From contig CACZAK010000135.1 of NCBI GenBank assembly GCA_902779075.1, forward strand, positions 1 to 12,415: a stretch of DNA of 12,415 bases. The letters are read 5' to 3'. The notes beneath the pieces are model-generated. The model worked only from the letters and a program-made list of their open reading frames with translations, was not told the DNA's origin and did not search any database. Positions 1-9,300 of the stretch are shown in pieces. Every line of letters starts with the position of its first letter. The first letter of the stretch is position 1. This stretch comes from an uncultured bacterium. Lineage in GTDB: Bacteria; Verrucomicrobiota; Kiritimatiellia; RFP12; UBA1067. Both the position numbers and the translations under genes were made by a program.

Positions 1-321
1 TTCAGCCGTCGATTCCTTCGTCGGCGTCGCGCCGGTGTAGGATGGCGTCGTGCCGTATTCGACCGCACCGGAGGCGACCGTCACGCCCTCGACGACCCAC
101 GCCACCGTGTAGTAGCGCAACACCGGCGTGAACGTCGCCGTATAGGTCGTGTTGCTCGTGGCCGTACCCACGGCGGGCGTCCAATCCTCGAACGTGTATG
201 TGTACTGCGCATCGGCGGCCTTGGTCGGAGTCGCGCCGTCGTATGTCGGCGTCGCGCCGTATGCAACGGTATCCGTCTCGAGCGTCGTGCCGTCGTCGTT
301 CTTCCACGTGACGGTCACTGT
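1..321 (-). repeat. InlB B-type repeats, third block, cut by window edge (from residue 3244)
   Basis: One full unit (VTVTWKNDDGTTLETDTVAY, YTYTFEDWTPAVG, TYTATF) and the first part of a second (YYTVAWVVEGVTVASG, YGTTPSYTGATPTK) are visible. The second unit resembles the fourth unit of the large block (WVVEGETLASG). The gene continues past base 1. Confidence 0.88.
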
Positions 322-3300
322 CTCAGGGACATCCAGTGGCGTCAAGGTGAGCGTCAAGTCGCTGTTGCTCAAGGACTGGGCAAGACGAGGCGAGATCGTC
401 ACCGTGCCGACAGTGGCCGAGCCGTCGCCCTGGCCGATGTGCTGCTGCGCCGTCGCGCCCTTCGTGGCCGTCAGGCTGGTGATGCCGTCCGTGATCGTGA
501 TATTGCTGCACGTGCCGCTGTATGTCGCGCCGATGGCAGAACAGTTGTCGTAGCGCGTGTCCTGGGGATTTGTCGCATCGGCGACAACGGTGCCGCCCGA
601 AATCAGAATGTCGCCGCACGTGCCTCGACATCCCGCGCCGATGGCCACCGTGTCCGTCTCGCTGTCGCCCGTCGAGGTACAGACGTTTGCCGTGACGATA
701 CCGGCAGAAATCGTGATGTTGCTACATGTTCCATTGTAACCGGAGCCGATGCCTGCCGCCCATGCGCCGCCCGTCGCCGTCACCGTGCCACCGGAAATCG
801 TGATGTTGCCGCAAGTCCTGTCATACATGGAGCCGATGCCCGCGCCACCATTTCGACGGCTGCCGTTGCTTCCGCCAATCGCCGTCACGTTTCCGCCGGT
901 GATCGTAATTGAAGCCGTTTCGCCGAGCGCGCCGACGCCAGGGCAATCCTCCCCGCCGGTCGCCGTGATTGTACCGCCCTCGATAAGGATGTCGCCGCAA
1001 CCGGCCTTAAACGATGCGCCAATGGCGCAGGCATCGCCTCCGCCAGTCGCCGTGATGATGCCGCTTGTGATTGTGATTCCGGCACACGTAGCCCCAAAAT
1101 ACCCGCCTGCGCCGATGCCTGCGGCCAGTACGCCCTGGGCTTCCACCGTACCGGTCGTGGAGATGGTGATGTCTCCGCAAGCCGAATCATACCCTGCGCC
1201 AATACCAGCCGAATTTGCATCGGAGTAGGCCGTGGAAGTCGCCGTCACGCTGGCGTTGCCGGAAATCGTGATGTCTCCGCAAGGGCTACGGTCGCTGGCC
1301 GCGCCGATGCCAGCCGCCCATGCGCCGCCCGTCGCATGTACGACCGCGTCGCCAGTAATCGTGATGTCGCCGCAGGCCGCGTCATACGAGCAAGCGCCGA
1401 CGCCCGCGCCGCAGTAGCCTCCGACGGCGGTGATGTTGCCGCCCGAGATGACGATGTTGCCGCATGGCGTGCCGGTATTGCTGCTGCCGCCCGAATAGGA
1501 TCCAATTGCGGCGCCGTAATTCTTGAAATACGTGCCGGGGGCGGCAACATGGAGCGAACCCGATCCCTGGATGGTCAGCGTCGCATTCGTAGCCGGATAG
1601 ATCGCGGAATAATGATCCACCATGTTTACGACACTGTTATCCGAACCTTCCGCGAGAACAATGGTCGCGTTGCCGAGGCACTTGACCGCTGGGGCATAAC
1701 TGGTCGTGTTCGTCAGGCTCACGCCGTCGAGTGTAACCATCGCACCGGCGGCGATGGTGATCGCATGGCCGGTCGCACCAGTCAGCGTGTCGCCGTCCTG
1801 CGCCGTGTAGTTGCCAGTGAGCGTCGAGAGATCGACGACGCTTTCGGGAAGTTCTGGCGTCTTCGGCGTCGCGTTGAACTGCGCCGTGTAAGTCGCCGCA
1901 CCCGTCACGGACACGACGGCAGGCGACCAGCCCGCGAACGTGTAGGTGTATTCGGCGGTCTCGGCCTTGGTCGCGTCCGCGTGTGTCGGCATTTCGCCGT
2001 ATGCGACCGTTGTCGTGTCGATGGTCGAGCCGTCGTCGTTCTTCCACGTGATCGTGTAGGAACGCAGGGTCGCGTCGTAGGTCGCCGTGTAGATCGTGTT
2101 GCTCTCGACCGCCGCAACAGCCGGTGTCCAGCCGGCGAACGTATAGGTGTACTGCGCCGTCGCGGCCTTCGCCGGCGATGCGCCCTCGTAAACGGGCGTG
2201 TCGAACTCGTCGAACTGCGCCTCGTCGAGGATTGTCACGCCATCCTCGTCAAGCCACGTCACGGTGTACTTCGGAATGAACACGCGAAGACGCGGATACT
2301 GCCCCGCCGTGAACTTCCAGACAGTCGTATCCCATCCCTCGAACGGGATGCCGCTCTTCATCTGCGCAGTCGTGAGGCCCGTCACGCCGACGCAATAGGA
2401 TGTCGTCCGTCCGCTCGTCTCCTTGTCCCAATAGCATCCATAGTTTGTACGGTTGTCGTCGCGCGCCGTGAAACCGCCGACGTTGCCGCTGCCCGTCACC
2501 GTCACAGCGCCAACCGAATAGCAGTTGGTCAAAACCGTTACCGTCCGGTAAGTGCTCGGCTCCGAGCAGGCGATGAAGCCGCCGCCGAGTTCACTGCCCG
2601 CATTGACATTGCCAAGCGCGTAGCAGTCTTCGATGATGAGACCTTCACACCAGTTGATGAAGCCGCCCGCGACGGAGCCGGACGAAGTGACGTTGCCCGC
2701 CGCGTAGCACTGCCGGATAGTCGCATCAAACGCATTTCCGACCAAGCCGCCCGCATCGATTGTGGCGTTCACATCTGCCGTAGAGGAGCAGTTCTCGATG
2801 AGCGCGCCGCCTCCGTCGATGAATCCGGCGAGAGCGCCGACAAACCTGTAGCCCTTCACGAATCCTCCGACAATGCGAATGTTCCTGAGCGTCGCATTGC
2901 GCAGTGTGCGGAAGAGTCCGACTCTTTCCACATTGTTGTCAATCGAGAGATTGCGGATTTCATGGCCGCGCCCGTCGTATTCTCCCGAAAAGCCGCTCGC
3001 GCCAATGCCGCCGAAGCCTGTAACGCCCGACATGTCGATGTCGGCGGTCTGCACGTAGTAGCCAGTGTCGCCGACGGACTGCAAATCCTCTGCAGTTGCG
3101 ACAGCCTTGCCGAATATCGCCAACGCCCTCACGTCGTTGAAGTTGTCGCCTTCGGGTATCTCGCCCTCCCAGCGCACGAACACGCTACCCTCATCCGGCG
3201 TAGCCACAACTTCGCCGTCAACATACGCGACCGTCCCGCTGCCGTTCGAATCCGCGAGGAAAGCAACAATGCCGCCCTTCGGCAGACTGTCGATTACCGT

Positions 3301-6300
3301 AGGTTCGCCGATAATGGTTGCTTTGCCGTCGCCATTGCCGACGAGTTGCCTGTCGTTGAAGCCGTTATCGACCATCGTCGCCCGGTGGTAGCAGTTCGAA
3401 ATCGTCAAGGAGCCTCGGTCCTTGAGGCCGACCAAGCCGCCGGAATAGCCGTTATAGCCGCCGCAATACGTTTGGTTTCTGGCGACAAGGATGCCTTCGG
3501 CGTAGCTATCCTCAATGCGCAGGTTGTCGCTGTTCGTGACGCCGACCAATCCGCCGCTCTCGCCAGACCTCGACGTCACATCCGCGAAACCGCGGCAGCG
3601 GCGAATTGTCACGTTGCCGCCGTATGCATGGCCGACGAGGCCGCCGATGGTATATCGGTTTCCGAAGACCACGAGATTCACCGTGCAGTCCTCTATCAAA
3701 GTGTCTCCAAGGATTTCGCCGGCGATGCCGCCTACGTTGTCATACCCCTCGATTCTGCCACCATCAAGAGTGAGGTTGCGGATTGTCGCGCCGTTGAGCT
3801 TGGAGAAAAGACCTATGTAGGTGTCACTGCCTTTTGTGATACTGATGTTTTTGACGGAGTGGCCGTTGCCGTCGAAGACGCCGCTGAACTCGCCGAACGG
3901 CTGGCGCTCCACGTTCTGTAGGTCGATGTCCGCCGTCAACACATAGTTGGTCGCAAGGTTGTCAGCAATCGCCTCGAACCCGGCAATGTCGCCAATCTTG
4001 ATATAACCCGCAAACTCGTCTTCCGGCTCCTTCGGCGTCGCGTCGAACGTCGCCGTGTATGTGGCCGCGCCAGTGACAGCTACGACAGCTGGCGACCAGC
4101 CCGCAAACGTGTAGGCGTATTCGGCCGTCTCGGCCTTCGTCGGCGTCGCGCCGCCGTAGATCGGCGTCGTGCCGTACTCGACATCGCCGGAGGCGAGAAC
4201 GGCACCGCCCTCATTCAGCCATGTAATCGTGTAGGAGCGCTTGGTGGCGTTGAAGGTCGCCGTATAGGTTGCCGCGCCTGTGACAGCAACAACCGTCTTA
4301 TCCCAGCCCGCGAACGTGTAGGTGTATTCGGCGTCTTCGGCCTTTGTCGGCGTTGCGCCGCCGTAGGCGGGAACGGTGCCGTACTCGACATCGCCGGAGG
4401 CGAGAACGGCGCCGCCCTCATTCAGCCACGTAATCGTGTAGCTGCGTTTGGTGGCGTTGAACTGCGCCGTATAGATGGCAGGGCCAGTCACGCTGGCAAC
4501 CGCAGGCGACCAGCCGGAGAATGTGTAAGTGTATTCTGCCGTCTCGGCCTTGGTCGGCGTCACGCCGCCGTAGGCGGGAACGGTGCCGTATGCAACCAAG
4601 CCGGATGCGAGCGTCTCGCCCTCGACAACCCACGAGACAGTGTAGCTGCGCAGGACCGGCGTAAATGTCGCCTGATATGTCGCCTCGCCCGATACCGCGA
4701 CGACATTGCCCCAGCCCGCGAAGGTGTAGTCGTATTGCGCCGTCGAAGCCTTCGTCGGCGCGGCGTGGCTCGGCGTTGCGCCGTACTCGACCGTCGAAGT
4801 GTCGAGCGCCGTGCCATCTTCGTTGAGCCAAGTAATCGTGTAGCTGCGCAGAACGGGCGTGAAGGTGGCCGTGTATGCCGCCTCGCCCGTGACGGACGCG
4901 ACTTCTGGATCCCAGCCCGCGAACGTGTAGTCATACTGCGCCGTCGAGGCCTTCGTCGCATCCGCGTGGGTCGGCACGACGCCGTAGTTCACGGTTATGG
5001 TGTCGATGGTCGAGCCGTCGTCGTTCTGCCACGTGATCGTGTAGGAGCGCAGGGTCGCGTCGTAGGTCGCCGTGTAGGTCGTATTGCTCTCCACCGGCTC
5101 CAGGTCTGGCGACCAGCCCGCGAACGTATAGGTGTACTGCGCCGTAGCGGCTTTTGTCGGCGTCTCGCCACTGTAAGCGGGCGTCTCGTATTCCTCGACC
5201 AGCTCCTCGCCGAGGACGGTCTCGCCGTTCTCGTCAAGCCAGGTCACGGCGTGCTTGGGGATGAAGGCCCTCAGGCGCGGATACATCCCTTCCGTGAACT
5301 TCCAGACTGTTGTATCCCAGCCCTCGAACGCCACGCCGCTCTTCATCTGCGCGGTAGTCCTGCCGACTTCGCCCACGCCGCTCGCGGTGACGAGTCCGCT
5401 CGTCTCGGTGTCCCAACAGCAGCCGCTGAATTTGACGCTATAATTCTGTGTTCCGAAGCCGGCGACATTGCCGCTGTCAACGGTGGCCTCGCCAACCGAG
5501 AAGCAGTTGGTGCAGGTGACCATGTAGCTGTAGCCGATGAACCCGCCGGCGTTTCCGTTCGCCGCGCTGACAGTGCCGAGCGCGTAGCAGTCGGAAATCT
5601 TCGCGCCACCCCTGTCGTAGCCGACGAAGCCGCCAGCGTTCTGGTTCCCCGCCGTGACGTCGCCCGACGCATAGCACTCCGAAATGACGCCGGTGCCTCC
5701 AGCATTGCCCACGAAACCACCCGCTGTACTGCCCGACGCCGTCACGGCACCCGTCGCGCGGCAGCGGCGTATCGTCGCGTCGCTGCTCGAACCAGCAAAT
5801 CCGCCCGTCTGCCCCGTCCCGCCTGTGACAGTCGCCGAACAGGAGCAATCTTCCACCATGCCGCTTGTTATCGTTCCAACGAAACCGCCGATGTCTCTGT
5901 CGCGCGTGGCCGTCACCGAACCGCCCACGACATGGACGTTCGATAGGGTCGTATAGGAGCTACCAGAGGCAAGTACACCGGTCCAGCTGTAGTTACCGTT
6001 GGTTACGCACGCATCCACGATGCGCAGGTTCCTGATTTCCGAATACTCCACCCCCGTGCGGAAAAGGCCACACTCGTTCGCAATGGTCATGTTGCGGATT
6101 TCGTGGTTGCCGCCGTCATAGTAGCCACGAAACGCGGTGTTGCCATAGCCGCCGAAGCCCAAGCCGGTGAAGTCGGTGACGCCGGCCAAGTCGATGTCGG
6201 CAGTCTGCACATAGTAGCCGCCCAACTCCATCGCCCTCAAATCCGCCAGGCTTGCCACGGGCTTGCCGAACACGGCCCAGACGGTCGTCTCGTTGTAGTC

Positions 6301-9300
6301 GCTCTCCTTCGGCGGCAGGCCCTCCCAGCGGATGAACACCGAGCCAGCGTCGGGTGTCGCGACGAACTCGCCGTTCACATACGCCGCCGTGCCCGTGCCG
6401 TTGCCGCGCGTGCGGACATTGAAAGTGTTCTTCGCGAAGCCGTCGAGGATCGACGGCGTGTCGCGGATGGTGCTGCTATCCTCGCCATAGCCGACCGTGT
6501 GCGTGTCGGATTTGTAGTTGCCATGTACCTCAGTCGTCCAATAGGTGTTGGATATGACGACCGTTCCCCACATCTTTTGCCCGAGGATGCCGCCGGCGTT
6601 GCTGCCCCCCTGCACGGAACCGGCCGCATAGCACGACTCGACCGTGAGACGCGAGTAGTCGCCGTACTTGCTGCCGACGAGTCCGCCGCCATGGCTAGAC
6701 CCGTACGAGACGGCGCAGAGGCTGCGGCAGCGCCTCATGGTCAAGGCGGCGTCACGATCACCTACATAGCCGACGACGCCGCCCGCATGGCTGCCGCTTG
6801 CGACAACCTCCAAGTCCGTCGTGCAGTCCTCGATAAGGTTTGACGTGCCGGTGGCATAACCGGCCAGGCCGCCGACGCTTGATCCACCTGAAATCCTTCC
6901 GCCGCGAATCGACAGATTGCGGACTGTCGCGCAGTTCAACCCACGGAACAGGCCGACGTTATCGCTGTTCGCGCTGATGTTGACGTTGCTGATGGTGTGG
7001 CCCTGACCGTCAAACACGCCCTTGAACTCGCCAAACGGCGCGCGCGCGACGTTGTCGAGGTCGAGATCCGCCGTCAGTCGGTAAATGCCTGAAAGGTCGT
7101 TCGCGATGACGTTGAAATCGGCCACCGTCGCGATCTCCTTGCCGAAGACGACCTGAACCTTCACGTCGTTGAACTCCCCTTCGGGAATCTCGCCGAACTG
7201 GCCGGCGTAGAACGAACCTGCTGCGGGCGTGGCGACTATCTCGCCGTTCACGTATTCCGCCGTGCCGGCACCGCCACCGGTCACGCTAAAGCGGACGCCG
7301 CCCTTGGGCAGGGTGTCGATCACCGTCGGGGCGCCCGTTACCGTCGCCTGGGTGTCGCCGTTGCCGACGAGTTTCCCGTCGTTGTTGTTGTTGCCGGTTA
7401 TGGCAGACCGATGGTAGCAGTTGCTTATCGCTAGGGTTCCGTTGTATCTAACGCCGACAAGTCCACCGGCATAGTTGGACTGGACAACAACCGTGCCGCA
7501 GGAATAGCTGTCCTCTATAAGGACATCCATGGATTGCGTCTTGCCGACAATGCCGCCCGCATCGTAGCCAGTGCAAATGACGTTTGCGAAACTGCGGCAA
7601 CGGCGGATTGCCAGGCTGCCCGCGTTCTCGGCATATCCCACGATGCCGCCGACTTGACCGGAGCCGGTGATGTCCAGATCGACCGTGCAGTCCTCTATGA
7701 GCACGTTGTCTCCATGCACATACCCTACGATGCCGCCCATCGGGGATTGATAAGTGTCAGACCGCACCGTGCCCCCTTCGAGCGCGAGGTTTCGCACGAC
7801 CGCACCGCCATTAAGGGCCTGGAAGAACGCCGTGCCGTAGCCGTAGTCGGTGCGTCTGATGTTGAGGTTTCGGATGGCGTGGCCGTGTCCGTCAAAGACG
7901 CCGGAGAACGCACCGCACGGACTCAATTCGCGCCCGCCCAGGTCGATGTCGGCGAGGAGGTGGAAGGTCGAGCCTTCGTATGTCGTGCCGGCAGTTCTGG
8001 CGCGGAAAAGGTCGAGCTGCTCCGGCGTGACGATTGCATACTCACCCGCCTCGGTCTCGCCGTCGTAGATGACTGTGCCGACCGGGAAAGCTTCGGCAGG
8101 GGCGAACAAGGCGACGACTTCGACGGGGTTGGCAACCTCCAGCTCAAGCGTCGCATCCATCCGCTTCGCTTTCGGCACGTTGCCAAACCAGGCGACGAAT
8201 GCATATCCTTCGTCAGGCGTCGCCGTAATCGTGGCCGTCTCGCCCGAGGCATACCACTGCTTGGCCACGGAGACGCTGCCTCCATCGCCCGCCGTCGCCG
8301 AAACCTTGTATTCGGGGGACCACTGCCATTCAAGGCGCGTCGATACGCCCGGATACTCCAGCGTGAAGCTCGCCGTGTTCCCCTCCGCATACACCGCGCC
8401 GTTCGTGGTGACGATGTAGCCGGTGCAGGTCACGCGCGTTTCGCCAGCCGTCACCGTGGCCGGAACGGAGCAGGTTATCGTATCGCCGGCGCCATGCCCG
8501 AAGGTGATGCCGTATGCGGGCGTAGCCGCGCCGACGGCCATCGGCGACCCGGAGACCTCAAGCGCATCGCCCACCTGCGCAACAGACCCGCCGCCGAGAT
8601 AGCGGATGGCGTCGAGCGCGGCGTTCTGAGCGATCTCGTCCGCCGTCAGCGCGCGGTCGTATAGACGGATCGCATAGTATTCGCCGCCGAACCTGTAGTA
8701 ATCGCTACCGCTGCCGAGCGTGGTATTGGGTCCTGTGCCCAGGCTTCCCCACGAGTCGGAACTCGTCGACGCGACCTCGACCGCGTTCGTATAGACGACG
8801 GGAGCGGAAACGGTCGGATAATGCACAGCCGTCGCCTGGAAGGTGCTGGTCTGGCTACCGATCACCTGATATGCCGCGTAATTGTAGAATTGCAGACGCC
8901 CATTATAGAACGCCGCAAATTTATGGCCGCCGTCGCCGGAATTGAAAAATATCGCGTTCGCCGAGTTGTGTTTCGCGCAGATTTCAATTGTCACGTAGTT
9001 CGTGCAGGCGACCGCGGCGGGGATGTTGTAGCAGCTCTTCGCATCAAGCGAACTGGCCGTCCAGTCGTTGAGCTGCGAGCCGATGTATTCGGCAATCGGG
9101 AAGTCGTGCCCCTTGCCGGTCAGATCCTTCCATGTCGCGGCGTTGTCGTCGTGGACGCGCACGCCGTCAACGATGGAGTTGTCGATCGCGTCCCACTGGG
9201 CAAGAAGACCGCTTTGCACGTAACTCGTGCTTGGCGCGTTCCCTACGACGACCGGCGTCGGCATGATGTCGCCCATGAGTCCGTCCGGACCCGCCGCCGC

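Noticed and set aside
1336..3921. 861-codon plus-strand open frame
   Set aside because: It is antisense to the giant gene in the frame exactly opposite its codons. Its product is a low-information A/R/V/D-rich string with no domain. It is open because the giant gene rarely uses TTA, CTA or TCA codons.
2018..5095. Near-identical stretches 2985 bases apart considered as insertion-sequence or transposon ends
   Set aside because: Both copies are in-frame coding sequence for the same InlB repeat units, in direct orientation and without a transposase. Domain duplication explains them fully.
4735..5946. 403-codon plus-strand open frame
   Set aside because: It is another antisense shadow of the same GLUG/InlB coding region. 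It has no domain, no RBS and the same biased composition.
7534..8664. 376-codon plus-strand open frame
   Set aside because: It is an antisense shadow of modules A and the divergent InlB domain. The minus-strand translation there is clearly the protein-like one.
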